A stretch of DNA of 64,000 nt from Cricetomys ansorgei (GCA_026225945.1 JAMJFZ010000320.1:13732501-13796500), one strand, 5' to 3'. Numbered from the stretch's first letter, positions 1 through 12,163 are shown. Numbers and translations are program-made. The notes: generated by a model not told the origin, from the letters alone.

Positions 1-429
1 CTTTAAAACAAGTCTGAATATAAATGAAAAATTGGCCCAGATTTCACTGCCATAATGTTAAAAATAAGAAACATTGAACTATAAACACAGGGGGAGAACC
101 TGAGGAAAAACCCAACCGAATATTTTTTAAAGGGTTAGTACCATTGATGTTAAGGGACCTTTGCAATCAAGAAAATGAACATACACGTGAGACAAAATGA
201 GGAGAGAGAAGCTGGAGAGATTATTTTAGAGAGATTTATTGCTTTATCAGAGGACCAGATTTTGGACCCCAGTATCTCCATCAGCTGGCTCACAAGCATC
301 TGCAACTTCAGCACCAAGGGACCTGGCACCCTCTCTGTCCTGCCTGTTGTTTGTGTTGCAGTTCCCTCCAAGATTGATACATTGCCTCCCCCAGAAGCTT
401 CCTAAGCAGAGAAGTAAACGATTAAATAT
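1..429. other. No recognised feature
   Basis: AT-rich sequence with only short chance open frames. I see no splice-flanked exon and no repeat I can place. Confidence 0.4.
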
Positions 430-850
430 AGCTTCAGGAAGTCCCTGAAACTGACCAGCTTGTCTAGGCCCTTCCCTGCCAGAGAAAGCGAACTAAAATG
501 CAAAGAGGACTCTCAGAAGAGGAAAAGATGCAAAGACTCTTGAGACCAGAGAAGGGCTGCCTGGAAGAAGCAGAAACCAGCCAAGCTGCCTGGAAAAGAT
601 TTAGACCAGAGTCACTTGGAAAGAACACTCTCCAACCTGTTGGACTGCCTGCAGGCTATGCTGTATGCTCCAGATTTCCCAGCTTTTGTGAGCTGCCACC
701 CATACTTCCCTGAGCTTTGGTGATGCGGCTGTCCATAAGTCATTTCTGCTCCTGTAAGTAACCCCAGTACAACTCATTGGTTCACCAAGCTGAACTTTGG
801 TGTTATCCGCTTGGTCTGTCATGGGTTCCCTATCTAGAGTGAACAGGTGT
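430..850 (+). mobile_element. LTR-like rodent repeat
   Basis: The block reads like a rodent retroviral-type LTR: a CTGAAACTGACCAG segment, a purine-rich middle (positions 490-610), then a U5-like end with GGTTCACCAAGCTGAACTTT near 779 and GGTTCCCTATCT near 824. The resemblance is to remembered rodent LTR consensus sequences. Boundaries are approximate and no target-site duplication is visible. Confidence 0.4.
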
Positions 851-904
851 GTGTGCTGTGTTTTCCCAGGAAAAGTTTTTGTCATACAACACATGGCCAC
901 CTGA

Positions 905-908
905 ACAC

Positions 909-953
<45 letters not shown>
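905..953. repeat. (CA)n microsatellite
   Basis: Nearly pure CA dinucleotide run with one CG interruption near the left end, followed by an A-rich segment. Confidence 0.95.
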
Positions 954-955
<2 letters not shown>

Positions 956-2410
956 TAGAATAAAATAAATTTTTTTGAAAAGTGAGCAAACATCCTGAAG
1001 AGGTAAATTCCAGAGACCATACATACCTGGAATATTACTGTCATAGAAAATAATACAAAAATAAAAACAAAGAAAAAGAAACCATATGACTTCAGTAGTT
1101 GAAGAAATGCAAATCTAACTTTAATGAGGGACCTCTGTACAAAGTGGAGACGCAGCTTACCTATTTCCGCCGATCTCTGCTTATCTTGCTCCCTGAGAGG
1201 AAGGAGATATGATAATCAGCATGTACAAAATCAAATGTGTGACAAGAGCACAGATGTGTTTCATGGAATGCTGGGACCAGTGCGGGGGAACAGCAGCCAG
1301 CATTGGAGCTCCAGGACTCAGCCTACCGTCTAGCAAGGTGACAGAAGGTTTTTACCTTGGCCTTCCAGGAGATTGTCTCCTGAAGGCCCTTTGCATTGCT
1401 GGGCCTTATCATGCTTGTTGCTACCATGGTCTTCCTATCTTTCTTGTGGTATGAAAGTTCTATGGGGGTCTCTAACCCCTCACTGGGTAGTGTTGCTGGC
1501 ACACATAACAGTAGTGATGATTTTCCCTTGAGCAATGCCACCTGGGCAAGGCAGTGCCACTCAGTTGAATTGGTGACTCTATTGAAACTCCAGAAATAAT
1601 AACTTTAAAAAAATGTATAGTTAAAAGCAGTAGGTGTTTTTCACATATAGTTACAGGGTTAAATTACGATGTTTTGCCAGCTGAATTAGAATTACTAACT
1701 TAAGAAGAAAACATATTTTTGCTATGGACTTGTTTGGTCAGGGTTAGGAAAGCTACAACAAAGAAAATTTAATTGCTAGGGCCCACAAATTTCACCTATG
1801 AAAAACAGACCCGTGAGCAAGTAATAACAAATGAGTTTCAGTGCCCATTGTTAGGCTTGAACTTCCTCAACCACAAATAAAATTGACTCTTTCCCGGTCT
1901 CTGTAATTAAAAATTTACTGATGAGTTTGGGGTATACCTTAAGGACATAAAGCTGTGTGGCAGATTCTCCTTTTGTCTAAGAAAAACAGTAAGACCCATG
2001 ACTTAAAGTTTCCTAGTTAATAACAAACTTGTTTCATTGTGCTCACTAAACAAGAATTGTGTACGTCAGGATACTGTGATATGTACTCGTTTCCTAGTGA
2101 CTACAATAGAAGCTGGCTATGAGAATATTTGCCTTGTTTAAACTCTGCTAATCTGTAGTATTGTTTTCTGGAATGTCAATGTATTGTGGGGAAAAGTACA
2201 TGTAAAACTGGATGTTTGTGTGTAATCAGGTGTGGGAATTGAAGATAACCTGTTTTTTAAATATGTAACTTGTCATCATTCACTGGGAAAATAGGACTCC
2301 TGATTATGATGTGATTTCTTCTTATGTAGAGGGTATTGTTCTAAAAGGTATGTAGGTGTGTGGGAATATGAAGAAGGAGAGGAAAGGAGAAAAGAAGCTG
2401 ATAAGATGTA
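954..2410. other. Unassigned AT-rich stretch
   Basis: No exon with convincing splice sites. A short plus-strand frame at 1396-1599 encodes a hydrophobic N-terminal segment followed by two N-glycosylation sequons (NSS, NAT). It could be a decayed env-like remnant or chance. The remainder (1620-2330) is AT-rich and repeat-like, but I cannot place it. Confidence 0.35.
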
Positions 2411-2510
2411 TGAGCGAGATGTGTGTATGCTGGTTACATGAGAAGGGAAGAAGGAAGCATGCAAGATGTGTGGGTAAGGTCTATGTGTGTTGAAGCCTCG
2501 CTTCTTCCAC

Positions 2511-2964
2511 ATATGTGTGTGTGTGTGTGTGTGTATGTGTGTGTGTGTGTGTATGTGTATATGTGTGTGTGTGTGTATGTGTATATGTGTGTGTATGTGT
2601 GTGTGTATGTGTGTGTGTGTATGTGTGTATGTGTGTGTATGTGTGTGTGTGTGTATGTGTGTGTGTATGTGTATATGTGTGTGTATGTGTGTGTGTGTAT
2701 GTGTATATGTGTGTATGTGTGTGTGTGTATGTGTGTGTATGTGTGTGTGTGTGTATGTGTGGGTGTGTATGTGTGTGTATGTGTGGGTGTGTATGTGTGT
2801 GTATGTGTGTGTGTATGTGTGTGTGTATATGTGTGGGTGTATGTGTGTGTATGTGTGTGTGTATGTGTGTGTGTGTGTATGTGTGTGTATGTGTGTGTGT
2901 ATATGTGTGGGTGTATGTGTATGTGTGTGTGTGTGTGTGAATGTGTGTGTGTGTATGTGTGTGT
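2511..2964. repeat. Long compound (TG)n/(TATG)n tract
   Basis: About 454 bp of almost unbroken TG repeats punctuated by regular TA steps (TGTATG) and occasional GGG. All three plus frames read through as Cys-Val/Tyr-rich open frames and all minus frames as Thr-His-rich ones. These are artefacts of the dinucleotide repeat, not genes. Alternating purine-pyrimidine sequence of this length has Z-DNA potential. Confidence 0.95.
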
Positions 2965-3050
2965 TTTGAAGCTTTGCTTAACCCATAAGATGTGTGTGAA
3001 TGTGAAGTTGTGTGTGGTTTTATGAAAAGATACAATAGAGAATAAGTTTA

Positions 3051-3147
3051 AATAAGAGAAATAAAACAAAAACAGACAGGAAAGAAAGAAAGGAACAAAA
3101 GAAGAATAGAGAAGTAAGAAGGAACAGGAGAAATAAAGAGAGAAGTT
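3051..3147 (+). repeat. Polypurine tract
   Basis: Almost entirely A and G on the plus strand (GAAAGAAAGAAAGG-type) over about 95 bp. It is followed at about 3190 by four CTCTGC/CCTCTG units. It could be the purine-rich part of an old retroelement; nothing else supports that. Confidence 0.7.
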
Positions 3148-3489
3148 TGTCCCATCCATAAGAGGTGTGGTTTTGTCCTTATTATTTCGCTGACTCTGCC
3201 TCTGCCTCTGCCTCACGGGTCGCTAAACTTCCTGCCGGTGCTGGACCACAGCAATGGAGGCATCAGGAAAGAAGCGGCAGAAACACTGTGGTATAGAGAT
3301 GCCCGGGCCAAGAAATTGGGGCCATTAGATGTGAACTTAAAAAAAAAACAAAAACTAAATACATTCAAAACACTCTCTCATATACATATACAAAATCTCT
3401 TATACAAACATGTTTGTATCATGTATGAATACTGTTTGGAAATGACTAAATCAAGCTAATAGCTGTATATATTCATATACCCTTTTTTG

Positions 3490-3925
3490 TGGTAAGGGTG
3501 CTTAAAATCTACCCAAAAATTTTCAGTACTACCTATATTGTGGTTAAAGTACAGACACTGCTTTGTACAGTAGATCCCTTGAACTTACTCCTCCTATCTA
3601 AATGAAATTGTATAGCTTTCACCAACATGTCTACCACCACCCCCTCCCCTGCTCCCAGTACACACCATACTCCTCCTTACACAGTGGGTTCAGCTCTATG
3701 ATGATATTTGTCTTCCTGTGACTGGTTTGTTTGATTTAACATAGTCTTCTCGCTTCATCCATAAAGTCACAGGTGACTAGCCTATTGTGATTTTGGATTT
3801 TTTCTTTATTCATTCATCAGGTAATGGACATTGAAATGAACGTGGAAGTGCAGATGTTGCTGTAACATACTGATTCTGTTTCCTTTGGATGTATCTACAG
3901 AAGTGAGGTTGCTGGACCAGATGTT
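3490..3925 (-). mobile_element. Old mammalian L1 3' end fragment
   Basis: Read on the plus strand this is the reverse complement of an ancient L1 terminus. It includes TTCATTCATCAGGTAATGGACATTGAAATG and GGATGTATCTACAGAAGTGAGGTTGCTGG-type segments, which match the remembered L1M ORF2 C-terminus in reverse. It is heavily diverged, with no open frame. Confidence 0.65.
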
Positions 3926-6924
3926 ACTGAAGGAAGGAACGACCGAGGTACCATTCATTGTGTGTGTGGTCCCTGGAATACGGTGGGTGTTTGAAGATAT
4001 TTTTTGTGAGAAAAGACATTTCCCTAGATATCAAAATTCACAGATAGTGAATTGAATTTAACAAGTGAAAAAAAAATACCAACTTCCAAATGAACAAATA
4101 CACGTTTGAACGAATGAGCTAAGTTTGTCAGGGAGACACTAACACATCTGTCTGTGGAAGAGAGATTAAATGACCAGCTTCTAAGGACAAAATTAAGATC
4201 TGATTTTTTTTTCCTTTTTGTGGATCATTACCACTTTATTACAAGGGAGAACAACCCTGGACAATTCCATTGGACCTAATTACATCTTCATTATTCTATG
4301 GCATTTCATCCAAACCAGCAGATCTAAACAATCCCAATTTGAGCATTTTCCCAACCAATGAGCTCTGAAAAGACCCATCTAGACTTACACTAGGGGATGT
4401 GTACTGCACTTAGGGAATGCGGATAATTGCCCCAAATCTTGAGTCTGATCATGGTTTGAACATTTTTTACCTTTTTAGGTAAAAACATTTTTACCTTATT
4501 AGGAAGAAAATCAGACATATTTGATGAAACTAACCTTGGTCATTATACAAGGGTGGGCTTCTGGGTAACTTTATTTTTTTCTTTCCACTTTTCAACCTTT
4601 TACAAATTCTATTAGTTTTGAATTACATTTTATGATGATGAGACTCAATCTAAGAAATTCTTGTGACACTTGAGGGAGAGAATTGAATTCGGAAGTTATG
4701 GGACTAGAAACCCTGAAGTACTCAGAAACGTACGTGCCCAGGATGTGAACGATTCAAAAGAAGGGTTGAAATCTGTATGTGTTGGACGGGGCTCTGGTTC
4801 CAGATCTGTTCACTCTGAGCTGTTGAACAGAAAATAGAGGCGATTTGAAGCGTCCGAGGGCAGCAAATGCGATTCTCTTGCTGCTGCAATGAATTCTGTC
4901 TTGTGTCTAAAGTTCCGGTTGAAAATGCACTTGTAGTAGAAGCTCCTGTGCCTCTGAACCCAGCTGTCTCACCGAAGCCTCCCTCTTTAACATGCATGTG
5001 TTTATAGGTTTTTATTCTTTAAAGAAAAAAGGTTGTCATGGAAATTTTAGTGTCAAAACTGCAACTCATAAGCAAGCTGTTACTGAAGAGAAAGTAGAAA
5101 CAGAAAATGTCTGTTAAAGGTAAATTTCTTTTTTTATATATATTTAAAAGATTGAAGTATGACGGTGGATGGGCTTTACATGAGAACTGCACTTCATCCG
5201 ACAGGCAGTCATGGAAAAGGTTCCACAAGGTCTAATTTTGGAAAAGTCAGATAATTTAAAGTATAACAAAGGGGACTTATAACTGATAGGAACTGTGTAG
5301 GGATTCTGCCTCCATTTAATTAAACATTTATTAAGGCTCTCCTACTTTATATTAAAAATTGATATTTTCATGGACTGGTTTTCTAAAAGTGGGCGTATGG
5401 AGATGGTCTAACATGCATTTACAAAAGGGTTTTAGTTGTTGTTAAAATCCCAAGTTAAGGGAATCAGCTCTGTGAACCGCTGAGTTGTGGTCACGTCTGA
5501 GACAGAATCGCAGCTCTCCTTTAGCGGTTCCTGACAGGTGTGCAAGTCAGTGACTGTACCACACTTGCCAGCCGAGAGGATGAGAAAAGAAAGAGGGGTG
5601 TTTGTTTTCAATTTATGAAACATATGCGTGCAAAAACCTGAGAGACTTACATAACAAATATTTGGCTTAAGAAGGTAAATTAAAAATGGAGCGAATCCTC
5701 TTAAGGATTCTCGCTAAAGCTCATTTTCTCTTCATCCAAGAGATGGCCACAGCTGGAATTCACTGCCAACCATTAGTTTATGTTTAAAGACAGAGTGTGT
5801 GTGATGCACATCCGCAAACACTGTGTCATTTATACTCGTGTTTAAACGTTTTGCAATTTCCACCTCTAATCTATAGAGATTTCATTTGTAGCACTTCGAC
5901 CTACTTTGGGGGGTGACTGTAGGTTGGTACCCATTTCCACAATTCAGTCACAGATATTTCACATTCAGTTACTCGGGCATTTGTGATGTCAGCATCACAC
6001 CCTTGTGTATGTGTCCCAGAAACAGTGAACTGCACAACTGCACTCTGATTGGCTGGCCGACAGACAAGTTACACATCAGCTCCTTGGAGGGATAAGCCAG
6101 GTAGTGGAAACACTTGGCTTCCATTACCTAGCCCTTAGCTGTAGGCCATGGCTCCCCTTCCCGTTCTTCCTTCCCCTGACTTTTATTTTTTCTCCCTCTT
6201 TCCCTTTGCTTCCTGCCATCTCCGTTACAATTAAAATGAGTGGAAAACATTACTGGTGTCTGCTGGCAAGTATTCAGATACTGTAGATGGCTTAGAAAAA
6301 GATTAAAAAGCAGTTGCAAAATTGTAATTTGATCATGAAAAACAAAAAAAAAAAAACCTTGCAAGACATTTCTGGAAATAAACACATGCTGGTAGATTTT
6401 GAATTTTCTGTTTATTTGTGCTTCAGCCTGGTTCCTCACTTCCTCGGTGCCTGGCACAGACAGCGCCAGTTTTAAGTAGGAAGTGTCATTCTTATTTTAG
6501 AAGATGCAGGGAATTTCTAGAATGATGGCTTCAAACGGGGAAACTGTGACTACAGGGTCTGGCACTTTGTAGAGTGTTTCTCTCGGGCAAAACAACACTC
6601 AAAAATAACAGCATCTGTAAACAACCAAAGGGGAAGGAACAGCTTTTCAGATGTACTGAAACGCTACATCGGCTGAAGTGGTTGGAAGGGACCTGTCTTC
6701 CGCACAGGAATTCAGCGTGCCGGCACGGATGGCATTCTCTCTGATCCATCCACTCAGGTCTACAGACCACTTTAGAAAAAAAAAATCTACTTCTAAAGCA
6801 GATGATAGGTGGTCTAGTTTTAGCTTGAGATTCGGTTATGTCTACCTTTCCCTTGACGTACAGATTTCCCAGGCCCATGGACTAGGGGCAAGAGTAGAAG
6901 CTAGCCACTTTGCACTGAAGAGCT
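3926..6924. other. No recognised gene or repeat
   Basis: Open frames here are short, lack paired splice sites and show no coding character. A small imperfect hairpin lies at 5693-5716 (GCGAATCCT facing AGGATTC). I see nothing else. Confidence 0.45.
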
Positions 6925-7050
6925 CGGATTCTCTAGGCAGGAATTAAATCCTGGCTACAACTCTAAAGGGCCCTGATCACTGATCGATTGCATTATGTTT
7001 CTGTTTCCTCTTCTGTAACATAGGGTCAGTGTCTAGCATCTCTCCATCTG
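6925..7050 (+). mobile_element. Possible MIR SINE fragment
   Basis: A weak MIR-like pattern ending in TTTCTGTTTCCTCTTCTGTAA, similar to the MIR stretch that normally reads CAGTTTCCTCATCTGTAA. It is too short and diverged to be sure. Confidence 0.35.
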
Positions 7051-7088
7051 GCCATTCACTCAACGACTCTCTCTATGGACTGTCAGAC

Positions 7089-7090
<2 letters not shown>

Positions 7091-7131
<41 letters not shown>
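7091..7131. repeat. (TG)n microsatellite
   Basis: Pure TG run of about 20 units. Confidence 0.95.
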
Positions 7132-7133
<2 letters not shown>

Positions 7134-7954
7134 TAAGTGTGTGAAGTTATATTCATTAATGTTTATAGGAAAAATTAAGTGTCCGACCAGTAAAAGCTTA
7201 ATAGTGAAGGATGAAAGACGACCATATTGCATTGTGGGAAACTGACAAGAGGTTGAAGTGAATGACCCTACTTGCTTGCCACGGTGTGGATTATGTGTTA
7301 CGTGTGTCTTACGTGTGTCGCTGATATGCTGGCTTTTCTGGGCCCTTGAATGTCAGCCTTTCTGTAATGTTGAACTTCCTGTATTGAGATGTGCATACCC
7401 GTTCTCTAACACAGCAGAGACATTCGTAAATCCCCACCGTCCACCGAAGGACGTGGAATAGCCATCACAGTCAGAATGGCTTCTCTGCCTGAGCCGAACT
7501 CCACATGAAGGCCTAGTCATCGGGCAGGGTAGTACGCAAGTCCTTCACAGACACTCCATAGGCATTTTTGTGTCTCTGTTCCCCTCGAATGTTTCGACTG
7601 TTAGCGAAATTATAGTTAGGTTTCAGATGCACGGTTTTTCTTATTTTTGACTCCCTTGCTAAAGTTTCATCTCCATCATGTGATACCAGAGGTCAATCTG
7701 AGCTCAGCTGTCCCCAGACGTTGGAACCTGGTGGATGTGTACCACTTTAAAACTGAGCACAAACGTAAGGCTGCGCATTAATTTTGCTCATTTATGGGCT
7801 GTTTTATTTTCATGAGTATCTATCTATTCATGTGTCAGAGCCTGGGATGGGTTAGTGGATGGTGCTGTTGGATGCTAGATGAACAGTCAAGTTGTCTGAT
7901 CCTCTTCCAGGTTAACCAGGCGAGTGACATTCTGTGGTCTCTCATTTCATCAGG

Positions 7955-8165
7955 CCTGAGCTAAGCACCTTATGATGCTACCTCACTTGCTTGAACACAC
8001 AACTGCAATCATATGCGATAGATACTCACAGCTCCATTCTACAGACAAAGGAGCAACAGCTTAGGAACTGAACTCTTTAAAGATACAAAGCAAGCAGGTA
8101 GCAAAGTTGCCACCCAGACCCAGGACCCCAGAATTCCAAATCAGTGCAATAAAAGTTCCATGCTG
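7955..8165 (+). mobile_element. MIR SINE
   Basis: Follows the MIR layout in order: GAGCTAAGCACCTTATGATG, a TCACAGCTCCATTCTACAGACAAAGGAGCA-type segment (normally CCCATTTTACAGATGAGGAAA), then CAAGCAGGTAGCAAAGTTGCCACCCAGACCC. Typical divergence for this old family. Confidence 0.7.
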
Positions 8166-9290
8166 AGATGCCCTCAGAAGCATGTAGTATGTAAAGTCAA
8201 AATTTTTCCCCAAGCCAAATAAACAAGCTTCTTGAGTTCATTGTAACAGAAATCATCGGTATTTATGAGATTAAAAAATTTAGAAATTTATTTCAAGCCA
8301 AAAAAATATAAACAAACAAAAACCCAACCCAGTAACAAATTCCCCCGTACAATTACCCTATAAAGGATGTTCAGGGAAGAATTGATATCACCCAGTTGAA
8401 AAGACTTCCTCCTGACACAATACAACCATTTGCAAGATCAAAAAGTCTCTCGAGATGGAGTATAGCAGGCAGGGAGACATCAAATGGGACCTGAGAAAAA
8501 GCACAAAAGTCCATGTAAGATGCATTGCTTCAAATTACTGGCTGAAGTAAACCTCACTCAATAGTGTTTGTGTAAAATGTAGTCAACACTCATGTTTATG
8601 ATAAGACACGAAGCTTCAGCTCCCCACACTGGTATAGGTCACATATGCTAATTTCTATTCTACTGGAAGGTTTAGGTCAACCTATAAAATATCACATACT
8701 TCTGAAAACAAGGGTTATTTGTAACTATATCATTCTTGCACAGGACTTTTGGCCCTGTGCTTCATAAGAGATGGATTGGTCCATTGGAAAATCTCTCACT
8801 CTTCTGTTGAGCCTGAGTCCAGCTGCAGGCACCAGGAACCTGTGAGGACGATGGGTTTGAGATCGCTCTATCTTAAAGAGGCACCGAGTTTCTCTAACCA
8901 AGAGCTGGTACAGCCACAGTCACCCTAAACTGACTAAAACTGAGAAACAAAGACTTCCTCTATGGTCACAGCAATGATTGTAAGTGAAAGAACAGAAAAT
9001 GGTTGAAAGGAGATGAATGTATCCTGGAACCCACTGCATGCTGATCTATAGTATTTTTGGGAGTGAATATAGATGCCATGAAGAATGGCCACAGTGAATT
9101 CAATGTTGAGGGTTTGACTCATGTTAGAGGCCATTTTTTATTAACTTATTGACTACTTATTAAAGGGGTCATTCATCCATTTATTTCTAAGAAAGTATAA
9201 TAAACCTAAAGGTGGAAGATAATTTTTGCCTTTTCTTCTTTAAAATTTTTTAAAATATTCTAGTGGTTTCTAGAGCTTCAAACAATAAAG
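8166..9290. other. No recognised feature
   Basis: AT-rich, with no splice-flanked frame and no recognisable repeat. Confidence 0.4.

Positions 9291-9335
<45 letters not shown>
9291..9335. repeat. (TA)n microsatellite
   Basis: ATATACAT leading into a pure AT run of about 18 units. It directly abuts the family A repeat that follows. Confidence 0.95.
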
Positions 9336-9336
<1 letters not shown>

Positions 9337-9710
9337 CGCCTTAGCTTGGCTTCTATTATTGTGATAAATAGCATTACTAAAAGCAATTTAGGGAGGAAAG
9401 GGTTTCTTCGGTTTATGCATCCCAATTACAGTCCATCACTGAAGGAAGCCAGGGCAGGAACTCAAGCAGGGTGGGAATCTGGGGCCAGAAACTAAAGCAG
9501 ATCCACCGAGGGATGCTGCTTTACCGGCTTGCTCAGTGTGCTTTCTTACACAATCCAGGATCACTGACCGGGGATGACATTTCCATGGTGGGCTGGGCCC
9601 TTCCGTATTAACCATCAATCAAGAAAACGCCCACAGAGTTGCCGACGGGTCAGTTTGATGGGGGCATTTTTCAGTTGAGGTTCCCTCTTCTCACATGACT
9701 GTAGTCTCTG
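9336..9710 (+). mobile_element. Rodent interspersed repeat, family A
   Basis: Begins with GCTTCTATTATTGTGATAAATAGC and AGGGAGGAAAGGGTTT and ends with TTTTTCAGTTGAGGTTCCCTCTTC. This is an abundant rodent repeat that I know by sequence but cannot name safely. Three further copies are at 14470-14860 (minus), 48535-48855 (plus) and 61268-61685 (minus). Confidence 0.65.
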
Positions 9711-9814
9711 CCACGCTGGCAAGAACTAACACATGCCTATGCACACGTATTAAGTTTCTTAGTCATTATTTAACCAATATTCTAGCGTGGGGAAAATTTT
9801 CTATATGGCTGTGC

Positions 9815-10165
9815 TGGTTGAACAAGAATAGCTCCCATTGGCTCATATATTTGAATGCTTGGTCATTAAGGAATAGCACTGTTTGTCAGGAATTAAGAGG
9901 TGTGGTCTTACTGGAGTTGGTGTGGCCTTGTTGAAGGAAGTGTGTCACTGGGGGTGGGCTTTCAGACCAGGATGTGAACTCTCAGCTATCTCTCCAGCAT
10001 CATGTCTTAACTACAGGCTGCCATGCTTCCCACGAGGACAGTAATGGACTAAATCTCGGAAACCGTAAGCAAGCCCCAATCAAATGCTTTCTTTTTGTAA
10101 GCGTTGCCGTGATCGTGGCGTGTCTTCATGGCAACAGAACACTGACGAAGACAACGGATTTTGCT
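9815..10165 (+). mobile_element. Rodent interspersed repeat, family B
   Basis: Contains AGGTGTGGTCTTACTGG, GTGTCACTGGGGGTGGGCTT, CTCTCCAGCATCATGTC and the tail TCATGGCAACAGAACACTGACGAAGAC. The same family occurs at 25690-26066 (minus), 29410-29850 (plus) and probably as a tail piece at 15690-15805. Confidence 0.65.
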
Positions 10166-10304
10166 TTTTTAAAAAAAGTAGGATAATTATTTCCGTTACA
10201 TGCTCATTCAGTTGGTATGCACGTGTGTTAATGTAGGTGCAAGTACATGCGTGAGAGTACGTTACGGTCATGGAGACAAAAGGGGGTCGGTATTTAACGT
10301 CGTT

Positions 10305-10540
10305 CCTCGGGACCCACCCACCTTGTTTTTTGAGGTGGGTTCTGTAACTGGCCTAGGGTTCATGAGTTAGGCTAGGCTAGCTGTCAGCAAGCTCAGCGAT
10401 CTGCCTGTCTCTGCTTCTGCAGTGCCAGGACTACAGATGTTTGCTACCAGCATTTCCCGCCATGGGTTCTGGGGAATTGAACTCAGATCCTTACGCCTGC
10501 CTTTCCTGACTGAGTCTCTCTACCCTCAGTTCTCATGCCC
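10305..10540 (-). mobile_element. tRNA-derived SINE, B2/B3 type
   Basis: In reverse complement it shows a tRNA-like head (diverged A and B boxes around 10470-10530, GGGTTCTGGGGAATTGAACTCAG on plus) followed by the CCTAGCCTAACTCATGAACCC-type body typical of the B3 group. Confidence 0.6.
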
Positions 10541-11329
10541 AATTTAATAACCCTTACAGATGATTTTTTTCAAAGTAGACTACAAAGAATTACTAATCAG
10601 CATTAAGATATTTGTATTGTTTTTTTGTAGTATCTCTCTTTTACTAGCAAATCCTTTCCAGGTTAAGTACAGTATAGGAATAGTCTTGTTTTTAAAGTGA
10701 AGTGGCCACATTAGTTAATTTAACATTACAGTTACCTTGCTGATTCAACATATGCTAAACAGACAGAGATACTGCACTTTGACCTCTGGTCCTTGTCACT
10801 GAGACTCTGAGGACAAGGGCCCGTGTGTCAAAGGATGAAGGATGATTGATGAGTTTATTTATGGAGGCCACAGGTAACAACACCATCAAATCACAAGGTA
10901 AGAATGAAGGCAGCTGTCACTCCGGAGCCACGAGTCCTCATTTGTCTTCAGGAGGAACAGATTAAGACGACAGGTCCTTCCCTGGTACCCACTCCACCAT
11001 ACCGGACACCAAAGGACTCTTAAGCACGTTGCTATGCAATCAAGTGCTTCACGTTCTGTTTCTTGGTATCATGCTAAAACATTATGTATTTGCCTACTAG
11101 TGAATAAAACTGTTACTGGTAAACTTCTGACTAAGCTATTAACATGCAAATCCTGTGTGTGTGCACATATGTGTACATTCCCCCCAGTGTTCCCCTCTCT
11201 CCCTGCCACCACCTGCCGACCGGATTAGGTTCTCCGTGCAGGCTGGACAGGGAGATAGTAGACAGGACTCAGGAGGAGAGGTGGAGGGGAAGGAAAAGGG
11301 ATGTGGGCCAGGACTGGCACAAATCCAAT
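10541..11329. other. No recognised feature
   Basis: No exon-like frame with splice sites and no repeat that I can identify. Confidence 0.4.
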
Positions 11330-11837
11330 TGCCGTACAGCGAATCGTACAGGGTACAAGAAAAACCCCGGGACTCACTCATGGTGGAAGCCTAAGGCACT
11401 TTAATGCAGTGTATAGGGCCACATATATAGGCCACATATATATAGGACCCCAAGCAGGGGAGGGTTTTTGGTACTCAGGGTTGGGATCCATTGGTTCAGA
11501 CAAGGATACTGGAGTAGCCTTATTTGCATGTGGAGTTCGTCTAATTGTCAAGGTCTTGTAAGGGTACCTTCTGCATAAGGTATGGTCTCACAGGGAAAAA
11601 GAAGAAGGCATCCTATCAGTGAATGGACCCATCCCTAGGCTTCCAGCTACAGCGCAGATAAGCACCAACCAAGCCACATTCCTTTGCTTCTGGGAAGCAG
11701 GCAATATTTAATATTTAGCTGGGTTCTGGCCAGGGCCAAAGTGAGGAGCAGCCGAACGCCTGCTGTTCTCATCTCTTGGGATTATGCGGGGTTCCAAGCC
11801 AGCTGCGACCCACTCTTAGCTCTATGATAGTCCCACA
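11330..11837 (-). mobile_element. Solo LTR of an endogenous retrovirus
   Basis: Read on the minus strand, about 508 bp begins TGTGGGACTATC and ends TACGGCA, so TG...CA ends are present. In order it carries CCAATGG, a TATATATA box within the GTCCTATATATATGTGGCC segment, an ATTAAA poly(A)-type signal (CATTAAAGTGCC) and a U5-like end with GTCCCGGGG. No internal retroviral sequence adjoins it, so it is a solo LTR or relic. The layout resembles class II (ERVK) LTRs. No clear target duplication is seen, so the ends may be off by a few bases. Confidence 0.6.
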
Positions 11838-11883
11838 CATGTGTGTGAACATGTGGATGTAACTATTGCCCAAATCAACAAAT

Positions 11884-12000
11884 AGGCAAAGTGTGGTGAT
11901 ACACACTTACAATCTCAGAAGCTGGGAGGTGAAAGAGGATCAGTAGTCCAAGGAGTAGTTCAGGGCTACAAACTGAGTTCAGCTTGAGTCACAAGATAAC
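11884..12000 (+). mobile_element. Diverged B1-like SINE
   Basis: GTGTGGTGATACACACTTACAATCTCAGAAGCTGGGAGG followed by AGTTCAGGGCTACAAACTGAGTTCA matches the B1/PB1 order with heavy divergence. Confidence 0.6.
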
Positions 12001-12014
12001 CTAACACACCCATG

Positions 12015-12163
12015 AGCCAGGCAGTGGTGCGCACGCCTTTAATCCCAGCACCTGGGAGGCAGAGGCAGGTGGAGCTCTGTGAGTGCGAGGCCAGCCTGGT
12101 CTCCAGAGTGAGTTCAAGGACAGCCAGAGTTTGCAACAGAGAAACCTTGAGAAACAAAGTAGG
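12015..12163 (+). mobile_element. B1 SINE with target duplication
   Basis: Near-complete B1: GCCAGGCAGTGGTGCGCACGCC head, CCCAGCACCTGGGAGGCAGA, GGCCAGCCTGGTCTCCAGAG and GAGAAACCTTGAGAAAC tail. Flanks CACACCCATG (12005-12014) and CACACCTATG (12164-12173) are a 9/10 match and look like the target-site duplication. Confidence 0.9.

Noticed and set aside
2423..3216. Long Cys/Val/Tyr-rich plus frames and a 260-residue Thr/His-rich minus frame
   Set aside because: They are translations of the TG/TATG simple repeat. A dinucleotide repeat opens every frame.
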